Source: Desulfosporosinus sp. HMP52
GTDB taxonomy: Bacteria; Bacillota; Desulfitobacteriia; Desulfitobacteriales; Desulfitobacteriaceae
Direction: 5' to 3'
Assembly: GCF_000765145.1 (NCBI RefSeq)
Contig: NZ_JMGA01000008.1
Coordinates: 44,241-108,240, forward strand
DNA length: 64,000 nucleotides
Shown here: positions 25,328 through 35,300 of the stretch, one piece after another
Layout of the letters: each line of letters begins with the position of its first letter
Position numbering within the stretch: position 1 is the first letter of the stretch
The notes under the pieces: generated by a model
Databases searched by the model: none
Seen by the model: the letters and a program-made list of their open reading frames with translations, nothing else
What the model was told of the DNA's origin: nothing
Position numbers and translations under genes: made by a program

Positions 25328-25678
25328 TCAGCTGTCTGATGGTTCCCGGTTCCGTCTGCGAATGTCCTGCCATAGGGCTGACAATTGCTTTAACCGCTCT
25401 AAAAGAGTAACAATAAAATTCAAAGGGTTCTTTCTCATAGTCTCAAGGCCTACTGCTACTTCATTGATTGTTCCGCCAACTTGTTCACTGGTTTGCTTTA
25501 CCACGGCGGTGACTGACTGAATATCCGCCAGCAGATAGGGCAAATGGGCATTAATATCCTGCACTGTCTGCTTGGCTTCATCTGTCAGCTTGCGCAGGGA
25601 ACGTACCCAAAGCATCACTTCAATTCCGATTACCCCTAAAATGATGGTCGCCACAAGAGCACATACTTCATAAATCAT
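25328..25678 (-). CDS. DUF948-like membrane protein
   Basis: The ATG at 25678 follows GGGAGTGGGTCT and gives 116 residues. One membrane helix (residues 3-23) is followed by an amphipathic coiled-coil region (LRKLTDEAKQTVQDINAHLPYLLADIQSVTAVVKQTSEQV). This matches the DUF948/YtxG pattern of general-stress proteins. It lies 36 bp downstream of the S41 protease and is probably its operon partner. Function is unknown; a role at the envelope is an inference. Confidence 0.75.
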   Translation of the reverse strand: MIYEVCALVATIILGVIGIEVMLWVRSLRKLTDEAKQTVQDINAHLPYLLADIQSVTAVVKQTSEQVGGTINEVAVGLETMRKNPLNFIVTLLERLKQLSALWQDIRRRNREPSDS

Positions 25679-25714
25679 AGACCCACTCCCACTCGGTTTC
25701 ATATCAAGTCACGG

Positions 25715-27373
25715 TTAATCTTTAATTGTCGTACCATAGTCCAGATCATTTGGGCTTATCCTAGTCATTTCTGTTACCTGCTTGTTCGTTTGAAGTGACT
25801 GGATCCTAGAGGTTCCACCGATGTCTGTACCCCCCTGAACTGTCTTGGCAATGGCTAAGCCTCCCTCTTGTAAGGTCTGACCTGCAATTCCAAGAATTTC
25901 AGGATGAATAACCAGCCAGTAGGCGGTATTCGGAATTAACTCAGCCTGAGGGATCACTTGCAGACCGGCAGCTCCCAGCGGTACAAGTGTTGTTGGCGTT
26001 CTCTCTCCTGTGCTGCTGTTGATCAGCTCAATGCTTGAGCTATTTACAGTCTGCCAATCGATATCTCCAGAAAAAGTTACGGTGAATTTTTTATCTAAGG
26101 GAATCTCCGTTAATTCCGCAACTTGACGATAGTTAGAAAAATAGTGGATAAAATTCATAGACGATTGTGTTTCCTGAGACCCGTTAGCCGCAACTCCCGA
26201 CAATTCACCCCAAGCTTCCCAGTAATCGTCGGTTCTGGCCATTTTAAGCGCCTCACTGGAGCCTGCAGTTAACATAAGCTCTGCAGCCTTAAGGGGATCC
26301 GAATGCTTAATTACCACATTGGGGCTGACTCCTACTTTATTAATCTCACGACCCAGAGGGGAATAGAAATGATCAACGGTCATCTTAAGTACCCCACCAC
26401 TTTTGATGGGAAACATACTTTGTACTGTTCCTTTGCCATAGCTGGTAGTTCCAACAATAGTCGCCTTCTCATGGTCCTTGACCGCCGCCGCTAAGATTTC
26501 TGAAGCACTGGCACTGTTTTCATTGACCAGAAAAACAATCCGTTCCTCAATTCTCCAGCCCGGATCTTCAGCCTCAATGGGATGAAGTACCCCATCCCGA
26601 TCTTTAACCTTTACTGCAACATCCGATCCGATAAAGTAGCCTGCCAACTCCATTGCCGAACTCAGATAGCCGCCACCGTTATCCCGCAGGTCTACAATCC
26701 AGCTATCCACATTTTGATCTTTCAACTTATGTGCTGCCACCTCAAATTCTTCAGGTGTATCACTGCCAAAAGAATTCAAATCCAGGTAGCCAATATGTCC
26801 ATCCAGGACTTCGCCGGTCACTGTGGGCTCAGAAATCGCTCGGCGGGTGACCTTCAAATCCCGGGTCTCTGTCTCAGACTTTACTCTAATCTGAACTGAA
26901 CTCCCATCCGGTCCTCTGAGTATGCTTACAGACTCTTCTGAGCTAAGCCCGGCTAAAGATTCCCCAGCAGCACGAACAATCACATCTCCCGCCTTTAACC
27001 CCACCTCTTCAGCTGGCGAGCCTGGAATAACTCCCAGAACTTGAACACCTTCAGGGATCATCTCAATGTGAATCCCAATTCCCGAGAAACTTAGGTTAAT
27101 ACTGCCGACGAACTCTTGAAACTCCTCTTCAGTAAAATACCTTGTATGGGGATCTCCCAATCTCTCCAGCATCTCATCCACTGTAGAAGCACTTAAGACA
27201 TCCTCTGACACCTGATCAACATACTGATTTTTTAGAAGGGCACGGACTTCAGTGAGAACTCCATTACTTGAAGCCAAAACCGTCGTTGAATTGCTCAGCA
27301 CTAGCAATAGGATGAGCATTAAGTTTAAAACAATCTGGCCGGCTGCTTTTTTTCGAATAAAATTCTTCGGCAT
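25715..27373 (-). CDS. S41 C-terminal processing protease with PDZ and Ig-like tail
   Basis: The 552-residue secreted protease has a signal peptide (residues 10-35), a PDZ domain (SFSGIGIHIEMIPEGVQVLGVIPGSPAEEVGLKAGDVI region) and an S41 catalytic domain. The catalytic pair is Ser in NENSASASE and Lys in TTSYGKGTVQ. After the core, residues 430-530 form a bacterial Ig-like domain (KFTVTFSGDIDWQTVNSSSIELIN, then NTAYWLVIHPEI), absent from typical CtpA/CtpB. Family members cleave from C-terminal ends and in sporulation activate SpoIVFB. The tail may target the wall or S-layer. The DUF948-like gene follows. Confidence 0.92.
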   Translation of the reverse strand: MPKNFIRKKAAGQIVLNLMLILLLVLSNSTTVLASSNGVLTEVRALLKNQYVDQVSEDVLSASTVDEMLERLGDPHTRYFTEEEFQEFVGSINLSFSGIGIHIEMIPEGVQVLGVIPGSPAEEVGLKAGDVIVRAAGESLAGLSSEESVSILRGPDGSSVQIRVKSETETRDLKVTRRAISEPTVTGEVLDGHIGYLDLNSFGSDTPEEFEVAAHKLKDQNVDSWIVDLRDNGGGYLSSAMELAGYFIGSDVAVKVKDRDGVLHPIEAEDPGWRIEERIVFLVNENSASASEILAAAVKDHEKATIVGTTSYGKGTVQSMFPIKSGGVLKMTVDHFYSPLGREINKVGVSPNVVIKHSDPLKAAELMLTAGSSEALKMARTDDYWEAWGELSGVAANGSQETQSSMNFIHYFSNYRQVAELTEIPLDKKFTVTFSGDIDWQTVNSSSIELINSSTGERTPTTLVPLGAAGLQVIPQAELIPNTAYWLVIHPEILGIAGQTLQEGGLAIAKTVQGGTDIGGTSRIQSLQTNKQVTEMTRISPNDLDYGTTIKD

Positions 27374-27482
27374 GTTTTGAATAATCTCCTCTCCAGAGTA
27401 CCTTTTATATAGGGGCTATAAGGGTATAGATTCGACGCTTAAATGGATTTACCTCCGCCTGGGCAAAACTTCTTCTAAGGCA

Positions 27483-27522
27483 CAAAAATGCCCTCTCTAG
27501 TTATATCTACTAAAGAGAGCAT
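27483..27522 (-). terminator. Terminator after the coiled-coil gene
   Basis: On the minus strand ATGCTCTCT-TTAGT pairs with ACTAG-AGAGGGCAT, followed by a T5 run. It ends the coiled-coil gene at 27558. Confidence 0.65.
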
Positions 27523-27557
27523 CGTTACATGCTTACTTGCTTATTAAGATGTTTCAT

Positions 27558-27857
27558 TTATATCGCCTTTCGTTTTGTAATTACCTCACCGATAGTGCTT
27601 AATGTGCCTTCCACATTGGCTACCGAATGCCTAAGATTATCTATCTCAGCTCGATGAACTTGATTACTATGTTCTATAGCCTTAACGACTAAATATGTCT
27701 CGTCTTGTCGCGATTCCAGATGATCCATCCTTATTTCTAGACTATTCATCTTTGACTCTAGTCTACCCATTCTTGACTCTATTCTATCTAACCTTACCTC
27801 GATATTCCCCAACTTATTGAGGATAACTCCAAACATCTCTTTGATCTCATTCTCCAT
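27558..27857 (-). CDS. Small coiled-coil protein, unknown
   Basis: From the ATG at 27857 the product has 99 residues, nearly all heptad helix: repeated RLDRIESRMGRLESKMNS-like units. A loop (ETYLVVKAIEHSNQVHRAEID) is followed by a second helix ending in TKRKAI. The protein at 57577-58026 has the same two-part plan and the matching ILKALEHLTQVNKAEHD motif, so the two are paralogues. No enzyme signature or signal peptide is present. Both stand alone. Confidence 0.65.
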   Translation of the reverse strand: MENEIKEMFGVILNKLGNIEVRLDRIESRMGRLESKMNSLEIRMDHLESRQDETYLVVKAIEHSNQVHRAEIDNLRHSVANVEGTLSTIGEVITKRKAI

Positions 27858-27958
27858 TACTTCACCACCCCTCTTCAAAATTATACCATTGCACTGTCCG
27901 CTCTAACAAGACAAATTCTAATATCTAAAACCCAAGGGGACTCATTCGGCTAAAAATC

Positions 27959-27989
27959 AAAGGAAAAGGCTTGCACAACCTTTTCCTTT
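27959..27989 (-). terminator. Terminator after the DEAD-box helicase
   Basis: AAAGGAAAAGG and CCTTTTCCTTT form an 11-bp perfect stem with a 9-nt loop, followed on the minus strand by GATTTTT. Confidence 0.8.
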
Positions 27990-28006
27990 GTTAATTCTTA
28001 TGATTA

Positions 28007-29512
28007 TTATCCGTTTCTCTTAGGGTCTCTGCCTCTTTGAGGTGCGGCAGTTCCACGGAAGTCGTTACTTTTTCTTCTCGACCAGGTATCCACCTTTTGT
28101 CCATAGTTATCGCGTGGATAGCTGCCATGGGGTGGTCTGGCATTGCCCATATTCCCCATGCTTCGGCCGCTTCCGCTTCCCATACCTCTTCTTCGGGCAG
28201 GAGCTGCTTCAGTCAACTTTACTTCAACATTATCCGGTTCTTTGGTGATAATCTTCAGAGCTGCTGACAAAAGTGTCACGGAATCATTTTCGGCGAGCAA
28301 TTCTTCAGCAACGGATTTATATTTTTCGATATCTTCTTCAGAGATGACACGCAAAATCTCGTTCATGGTTAAACGCTGTTGACCTTGTACGGCTTCAATG
28401 ATCGTAGGAATCGGTTTACGTACGATTCTCCGCTTAATCACTGATTCGATCAAGCGCAACATCCCTATCTCACGGGGAGTAACTAAGGTAATGGCTAAGC
28501 CTGATTTTCCAGCCCGACCGGTTCGGCCAACACGGTGGACGTAGCTTTCTGGATCCTGAGGGATATCAAAGTTGAAGACGTGAGTCACACCGCTGATATC
28601 CAGACCCCGGGCTGCCACATCCGTAGCGACCAATACTTCGATAGTGCCATCTTTAAACTGTCTTAAGACGCTGTCACGTTTACTTTGAGTCAAGTCACCG
28701 TGAATTCCTTCTGCCGAATAGCCCCGCTTGCTGAGTGCTTCAGAAAGCTCATCTACCCGGCGCTTAGTTCTGGCGAAGACAATGGATAAATCCGGGGATT
28801 GAATGTCCAAGATACGGGATAAGACATCGAACTTTAAGCGTTCAGTAACTTCTACATAGTGCTGCTCAATATCTGATACTGTAACACCAGTTGCCTTAAT
28901 GCTGATCAGCTGAGGTTCCTTCATAAAGCGTTGAGCAATATTTTGAATCTGGCGCGGCATAGTGGCCGAGAAGAGCAAGGTTTGTCGTTCCTCCGGTACT
29001 TCCTTGAGAATAGTTTCGATATCCTCTAAGAAGCCCATATTTAGCATCTCATCTGCTTCGTCCAGGACAACGATCTTGATGTCATGCAGGCGAATGGTCT
29101 TTCTTCTCATATGATCCATCAAACGTCCCGGGGTAGCTACAATGATGTGAGGTCTCTTCTTAAGAGCACGGATTTGCCAGTCGATCCCTTGTCCGCCATA
29201 AATGGGCAAGGCATGAATGCGCTTAAACTGTCCAATCTTGTTTAATTCCTCGGCAACTTGAACTGCTAACTCACGAGTAGGTGCTAAAACAATCCCTTGA
29301 ATATTTTCAGATTGCCCCATAATCCTCTCCACCAAAGGAATTCCATAGGCTGCTGTTTTGCCTGTACCGGTTTGAGCCTGTCCGATCAGATCATTCCCTT
29401 CCATTGCTGAAGGGATAGTCTGCTCTTGAATGGGTGTTGTTTCTTCAAACCCCATGTTGATAATCGATCTCATAACTAATTCGCTTAAATTTAAATCTGT
29501 AAATGTCGCCAA
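28007..29512 (-). CDS. cshA: DEAD-box RNA helicase (CshA-like)
   Basis: About 501 residues with all helicase motifs: Q motif ([14 protein letters not shown]), motif I AQTGTGKT, Ia PTRELAVQ, Ib [49 protein letters not shown] and [13 protein letters not shown] dimer-type region and a basic Gly/Arg tail ([23 protein letters not shown]) follow, as in CshA. CshA works in the RNA degradosome and in cold adaptation. The ATG at 29521 touches the AAAGGAG site, so the TTG at 29512, 10 nt away, is the likelier start. A leader of about 200 bp lies upstream. Confidence 0.93.
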   Translation of the reverse strand: MATFTDLNLSELVMRSIINMGFEETTPIQEQTIPSAMEGNDLIGQAQTGTGKTAAYGIPLVERIMGQSENIQGIVLAPTRELAVQVAEELNKIGQFKRIHALPIYGGQGIDWQIRALKKRPHIIVATPGRLMDHMRRKTIRLHDIKIVVLDEADEMLNMGFLEDIETILKEVPEERQTLLFSATMPRQIQNIAQRFMKEPQLISIKATGVTVSDIEQHYVEVTERLKFDVLSRILDIQSPDLSIVFARTKRRVDELSEALSKRGYSAEGIHGDLTQSKRDSVLRQFKDGTIEVLVATDVAARGLDISGVTHVFNFDIPQDPESYVHRVGRTGRAGKSGLAITLVTPREIGMLRLIESVIKRRIVRKPIPTIIEAVQGQQRLTMNEILRVISEEDIEKYKSVAEELLAENDSVTLLSAALKIITKEPDNVEVKLTEAAPARRRGMGSGSGRSMGNMGNARPPHGSYPRDNYGQKVDTWSRRKSNDFRGTAAPQRGRDPKRNG

Positions 29513-29638
29513 TACTTTCATTCTCCTTTATTTCTTTATATCTTTAAGTTTTCCAAATGCGTCCTTATCTATAACTGCGAATCAACCTATAAATAAATTA
29601 TCTCTATCTATCTTTTACGCCGTAACAGAATATCCGTG

Positions 29639-29680
29639 ATAGCGTGTGAGTTCCGCCAACGTGGGAATAGACGCTTTATA
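29639..29680. repeat. Short hairpin resembling part of repeat copy C
   Basis: AGCGT..ACGCT flank GTGAGTTCCGCCAACG, which resembles the GCGAGTTCCGCCGCTGG block at 63630. It lies in the 5' leader of the helicase gene. The similarity is short, so it may be chance. Confidence 0.25.
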
Positions 29681-29756
29681 GCACCAACTATATATTATAT
29701 CATAGATGCAGGATTATAGGAAGTCTAAAAATATAAGCTATTTAGACAACAATAAA

Positions 29757-29778
29757 GGATCTCCGCGTCCGGAGATCC
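29757..29778 (-). terminator. Terminator-like hairpin after the TolC-like gene
   Basis: GGATCTCCG and CGGAGATCC form a perfect 9-bp stem with a 4-nt loop, followed on the minus strand by TTTATTGTTG. Confidence 0.6.
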
Positions 29779-29904
29779 TAATTGCGCAAGTCATTTGGTT
29801 CAAATGGGTCTAACTGACTTACAAAATTAAATTAGCACTAAAAATAACGAAAGTCAAGACAAATCCACAGATTTGAGGTTAGATTGTGGATATCTGCCTT
29901 TTTT

Positions 29905-31071
29905 CTAGTTTGTAGAAGTCACTCCTTTTAAAAACCACTCATAATTACACTTTGCATTAAACAAATCGATTTGCTTTGTTTTGACAGCGTTTTCTTGAAC
30001 TTGATATTCTTTATTAGTTTCATCTAATTCTAACTGAGAAATCATTCCTAATACCATTTTTAATTTAGCTTCATAAAGAGTTACTTTTTTATCTTGTAGG
30101 GTTTTCTGAGCCAATTGAAGTTCACTTTGTAAGTTTGAGATATTATCAATCATGGAATTATAACTTAATCTGACTCCATCTTCTAGCTGAGTTAGTTTTA
30201 AGTTTCCATTGGTTAAATCATAATTTGCTTTCTTATATTGTTTGGAAGAGGAACTCGTATCTTTTTTGGCTCGATCTAATGCAGACTCTAGAGTTATGAT
30301 TTGTAACTTTTGCAATTTTATTGTGTAACTGTTTTCTAGAGCTTTTTCCAAATCGGCATCTTTGTCTTTAATGATGAAATCGGCAGATTCAGAAGGGATC
30401 GTGCCAATAGTATACAAGCTTTCTTGATCGTTTAGTAGATTTTTAAATCGACGTTCCAGGGATCCCTGTTGAAATTTTAAACTTTCAAGCTGGGTTTGTA
30501 AATTAACCAAGCTTGTTTTGAGATTGTTCACGTTATTTTGTGGTATCATACCTAAGCTCTCTTGCAATTCCATTGCAGTTAATTTCTTTTGCAATGTTTC
30601 TATGTTAGATGACAGAGATGATATCCCGCTATTTAGTTGATTGTATCCGATAAAAATTCCTTCTGCAGAGCGAACTATGCCGACTTCGCTTATTTCGTTC
30701 TTTAGATCGATGATTGCTTCTATCGTAGGTTTGTCTACTGCCCCTCTTTCAGCTTCCCTAAGTGCATCCAGCAGTATATGTTTTTGTGATCCTAAAGCTA
30801 ACGCGAGAGCAGGATTTGCATCTCTTTGTTCATCAATATCTTCAAGATCATCCTCTAAATCTTTAATAGTTCTTTTAATATTTGATAAGTCAACCTTATC
30901 TTTGAGACTAGAGTTCTTATTGATCTGAACATCAATGTTTTTCTCGGCGATAATTCCATTAATGTCACCAAAATTCACCATCGTTGAGACAGTCGAACCT
31001 GCATAAGCCATAATAGGTTGCCCTAAAAGTAACATTGCCGAAAAAAGTGACATTCCAAGTAGTTTCTTCAT
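29905..31071 (-). CDS. TolC-like (outer membrane efflux family) secreted coiled-coil protein
   Basis: The ATG at 31071 follows AGGAAG by 7 nt and gives 388 residues with a signal peptide (LLGMSLFSAMLLLGQPIMAYAG). The rest is mostly long helices in two repeated halves. The C-terminal half (VRLSYNSMIDNISNLQSELQL, KTLQDKKVTLYEAKLKMVLGM, AVKTKQIDLFNAKCNYEWFL) follows the TolC/OEP pattern of helix, Gly turn, helix and a closing Ala/aromatic repeat. TolC forms a channel across an outer membrane, which this lineage is not expected to have. It may instead be a wall-spanning tube or adaptor. It lies 4.8 kb upstream of the RND operon promoter on the same strand. Confidence 0.65.
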   Translation of the reverse strand: MKKLLGMSLFSAMLLLGQPIMAYAGSTVSTMVNFGDINGIIAEKNIDVQINKNSSLKDKVDLSNIKRTIKDLEDDLEDIDEQRDANPALALALGSQKHILLDALREAERGAVDKPTIEAIIDLKNEISEVGIVRSAEGIFIGYNQLNSGISSLSSNIETLQKKLTAMELQESLGMIPQNNVNNLKTSLVNLQTQLESLKFQQGSLERRFKNLLNDQESLYTIGTIPSESADFIIKDKDADLEKALENSYTIKLQKLQIITLESALDRAKKDTSSSSKQYKKANYDLTNGNLKLTQLEDGVRLSYNSMIDNISNLQSELQLAQKTLQDKKVTLYEAKLKMVLGMISQLELDETNKEYQVQENAVKTKQIDLFNAKCNYEWFLKGVTSTN

Positions 31072-31221
31072 ATGTAGACTTCCTTTCATAATACCTAATA
31101 AAATTATTGTAGTTTACCCCATATGTAAAGTCAATTGAAAAAATAGGGTTATTTGTAAACACATGTGTCACGTAAGTGCTCAGGGGAGAGTAGCGAGTGC
31201 CACTTTCCTCTGAGTTAATTT

Positions 31222-31614
31222 TTACTTTATTGTTTCTTGCTTTAGCAGCTTTCCTTGTTTTGCAACAATAAGATCTAAAGTTCGATCAGGGTATTTTTCC
31301 TTAATAACTTTCCCGTACTTTTTAATAACTTCATCTGGGGATAGTACTTGCTTATCATTGATCACAATATCAACGTTTACCGCAGGTCGTTCTCCCTCGA
31401 CCACTTGAACCATAACACTATCAATTCCCTCTTCTGTTTCCAGCTGTTTAGCTAAGTCAGTATCACTTTCTAGTTTATCTTCTTTTGAATCTGTTCCCTG
31501 CTGAGCCTGTTCTTGTACTTTTGTTTCTGGAGTTGATTTGGAATCAGAGCATCCCGTTATCAAAAGAAAAATCGTTATTACACCTATAATAGATAACCAA
31601 TTCCGCTTTGTCAT
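31222..31614 (-). CDS. Small lipoprotein, unknown
   Basis: The 130-residue protein has a lipobox (FLLITGCSD) and an acidic Gln/Glu/Asp/Lys linker. A folded region follows (EEGIDSVMVQVVEGERPAVNVDIVINDKQVLSPDEVIKKYG to RTLDLIVAKQGKLL) that resembles small alpha/beta sporulation lipoproteins of the YhcN/YlaJ kind, without a firm match. The ATG has GGGAGGT upstream. It stands 130 bp upstream of the TolC-like gene on the same strand and may be co-transcribed with it. Confidence 0.7.
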   Translation of the reverse strand: MTKRNWLSIIGVITIFLLITGCSDSKSTPETKVQEQAQQGTDSKEDKLESDTDLAKQLETEEGIDSVMVQVVEGERPAVNVDIVINDKQVLSPDEVIKKYGKVIKEKYPDRTLDLIVAKQGKLLKQETIK

Positions 31615-32310
31615 GCTTTTACCTCCCTAACTTATTACATTATCTACTCCAAATTATTTTCTCTTAGATTATTTTATACTATTTGAAGCATAGAAGCCAA
31701 ATCGTGACCTGTGCTTTTTGCAGACCCTTAACTACAAAAAGACTAATCCTGGCTACCTTGTCTTAATAAGAATATAGGTTCTACCTGCTCATAAGCTTAA
31801 TTCCATGAAGTTAAGAACTGTATTATGACTTAGATTTATTAAAGGGTTTTTTTATACTTACACATTTTTTCAATCTAATCTTAATTATAGCCAACAGCTA
31901 TTAGTTAATGAATCCTACATTAATATATATCTATCGTTTAAGACTCTAGAGACTTAACTAAAAGTAATCTTAAGTAATTAATGGTAATATAACCAAAAAG
32001 TTTAAAATGTAATTTCATGTTAAATATGTTAATCTCTATTTGCGCCCGGAAATAACAAAAACAAATTCCAAGTTCAATTTACGACTCATTATTGATTGCT
32101 CTAAAAAATACCCACTTGTCTGAAAATTACTTTTCAGGGAGGGACGCTTCCATAAAAACAGTGGAATATTTTTAGATAATGCGCAATGTCTAAACATTTA
32201 ACTACTAAATGGACAAGGTGGTGAGGAGCGGCTAGTCGGCTTCCTGGTTACAAGAGATGTTCATTTCCCTGAAAAAAAGAGACCCAAATATGAGAGGAGA
32301 AATTTACTAC
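31615..32310 (+). other. Long AT-rich upstream region of S-layer gene 1
   Basis: This 700-bp stretch has no gene. Its last 170 bp align with the region upstream of the second S-layer gene (45542-45710). Shared blocks are GGGACGCT, the 24-bp dyad at 32171-32194, and the AGAGGAGAAATT ribosome site. The first 500 bp are very AT-rich and probably hold the promoter. An 18-codon in-frame extension of the S-layer gene is best read as untranslated leader. Confidence 0.5.
32171..32194. promoter_or_regulatory. 24-bp dyad in the S-layer gene 1 leader
   Basis: TTTAGA and TCTAAA flank a TGCGCA-centred core. The whole 24 bp can pair with itself, with one U-G pair and one mismatch. It lies 116 bp before the ATG. 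The second S-layer gene has the same dyad at the same distance. It could be an operator or a leader hairpin that stabilises the mRNA. Confidence 0.6.
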
Positions 32311-35300
32311 ATGAAGAAAACTAAAAAAGCCTTAGCGTCCTTAGCTATCGCAGGTATGACATTAAGCATGATTCCTTTCAATGTTTTCGCCGCTTCACCG
32401 GTTACTCGCATTGCAGGTGTAACTGCAGAACAAACCGCAGTTCAAATCGCTGAACACACTGGGTACACAGGTACTGCAATCCTTGCTTCCTCTACTTCCT
32501 ATGGGATGGTTGATGCATTGACTGCTGGACCACTAGCAGCTTCCTTGAAAGCTCCTATCTTATTAACAGGTGCTGGAAGCAGCCTTGATGCAGCTACTAA
32601 AGCTGAACTTACTAAACTCGCAGTTAAAAAAGTTTATGTAACAAGCGGAACTGCGGTTATTAAACAAAGTGTTGTCGATGAGTTAAAAGGTATGGGCATT
32701 GAAGTGGAAGCTCTCGGTGGTTATGACCGCGCTGAAACATCCGTCAACATCGCTAAGAAAATGACTGGTGTTACTAAAGTTGCAGTCGCTAACACTGTTG
32801 TTGACGCACTCTCCATTGCTGCAGTAGCTTCTGCTGCTAACGAGCCAATCCTCTTAACTGACAAAGATGCTCTTCCTGCAAGTGTAGCTGCTTACCTGGC
32901 AAGCTCAAGCGCAACAGCAACTGATGTTATCGGTGGAACAGGCGTTATCAGTGAGGCTGTTAAAGCAGGTCTTCCAAATGCAACTCGTCACGCTGGTATG
33001 AGTGCTTATGACACCAATAACCAAGTTATCCAAGACTTCGCTGGAAGCCTTCAGTTTGACACCGTTTACGTCGCTAATGGTGTAACGGGTATTGATGCTC
33101 TTGCTGGTGCTCCGCTTGCAGCTCAAACCAAATCACCGATCGTTCTTACTGATGGTAAAACAGTACCTCAAGTAGCTGCTTTCACTTATAGCAAAGCACC
33201 TGTTGGTGCCGTTGTCACAGCCCTTGGCGGCGAAGCCGTTGTTCCTGAGACTGTTCGTACAGGCGTTGCCAACGGATCAGTAACTCCTAACTCTAATGAA
33301 TTAGCAATCGTATCTGTAAATGCCCTTGACGATGCAAACAAATTCTTACAAATTGATTTTAGTAGACCAGTAACTAAACTTGAGATTTCTGATATTGCAA
33401 TTCAAGACGCATCTACATTAGCACGATATGGAGTTAAAAATGTAACATTAGCTTCTAGTGGACTAGCCGCAACAGTTGAATTGTATGGCTCAGATAGTGC
33501 TAATATGAGTTCTCCTGTTCTTTCTTACCTTACAGACTACACCGTGACGATAACTGCAAATGGAACGACTTTGAGAGCTAACTTCAATCGTCCTTATTCC
33601 TTAGAAGTCCGTGTGCAGAATATCAATGTTGAAGATCAGGAAATTGTAGTTGCAAGCACCAATGATAATACGTCTGTAACATTAAAGGTTCCTGATCCTA
33701 AATTTGATTACGTAGGTACAATTGGTGAGCGTATTCAGGTTTGGTACAACAAAGATAATGAGTTAGTAAAATATCAAGTATTAACATCTACCGCAAAACC
33801 TGATGCAATTGAAATAACAGATGGAGATACAATTAAACTAATCTCAGCAAATTCGAAGATCGATATTACCACTGAGCTGTATTCAGATGGTATTACCTCT
33901 AAATTTAAATTCTACCTTAATGGAGCATCTACGCCTTTAACATCATTATCCACAATTTTGGGAAATAAATATTCATATGCAAAAATTGGCTTTGATAAAT
34001 CCGGAAAAATTGAGTACGTGAGCGCATATGATTTGAGAGATTTTCTAATTGTTGACACTGTTGAAGGAAATGAAGTAGTTGGTATTGAAGGTGTTGGCAC
34101 TGGCGGTTCGTTTGATGCTAAAGATGCTACAATTGTAAAAGACGGTAAAGTAATCGCCCTTACTGGCATTAACAAAGGCGATGTATTATACTTCAGTGAT
34201 TCAGCAAATAGCGGCGATGGATTTGCTGAAGTTTACAGTAATACAATTACTGGTGAAATTGATACCGTCTATGACGACGCAGTGTTAGTAAATGGTAAGA
34301 CTTATAGCTATAGCTATTCTGCAGGCGAATTAAACACGACACATGCTGTCTATATCAACAATGATGGAGATACAGCTATTGTCGACAGCGATGCTGCTAA
34401 AGATCTTCAGGCAGCTGGAGCCGTAACACTCCATCTCAATCGTGCAGGTCACTTAGTATATATTGCTGGTGATGTAGTTAATGTTGCAACTAATAAACAA
34501 ACAGCTATTCTCACAGAAAACGTCAAAACTGGAGTTACAACTTTTGGCAAGCACCAAGCACAAATCTCTGCCGTTCTTGAAACTGGCGATACTAAAGTAT
34601 ACGATCTTACGCTTGAAGACCTTGATCAAGTTATTATTGATGGCCATGGTTATGATATTGATAGCACACCTGGTAGCAGTACAACAGATTATAACCCAAC
34701 AGTGTCTGGTGGTAATTTAGTTTTAACACCCGGAAGTGGATCAGCAGTAAGTGTTGCTTTGACAAATGTGCTCAAAGAAGGTCAATTAGTGAAGTTCCAC
34801 TTAAATGATAACGGAAGTGTGAAAAAGCTGGAACTCTTTACAGCTAATGGAACTCGTCAAGTAACTGACTCAACAAGTAGTATAAAAGCAGGCGATAAAT
34901 ATGTAGACGGTAAAAAACTATTACCGGGCACCCTTGTCTTTGATGCTAACAAAGGTTATGGAAATTCTAATCCATGGAGCTTGACTGACATCAAAAATGG
35001 CGACGTTACCGTTACAAAATGGAGCGATTATAAGGGATCTGATATCACCCACTCAGACTATATCATTAATTCTGCCAACGAAGTAGTTGCATTAGTTATC
35101 AGAGTTACCTCTTCTTCGGATACAGTATTTGAAGAAGCTGTTATCACAAAGATCCTTCGCAACTCAGATCATGAAGTAGTATCACTCAGCGCTTATGTAA
35201 ATGGCGAAGTTAAGGCTTTCGAAGTAAATTCAGTTTCTAACACCACTCTGGCGAAGGGTGACGTAGCAGTTCTCGAACTTGATGATAATACGGGCTTGGT

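Noticed and set aside
32257..32310. 18-codon N-terminal extension of the S-layer protein, similar in both copies
   Set aside because: The signal peptide starts at the downstream ATG, which has the AGGAG site. The similarity is that of a shared leader, and indels between the copies ignore codon frame.
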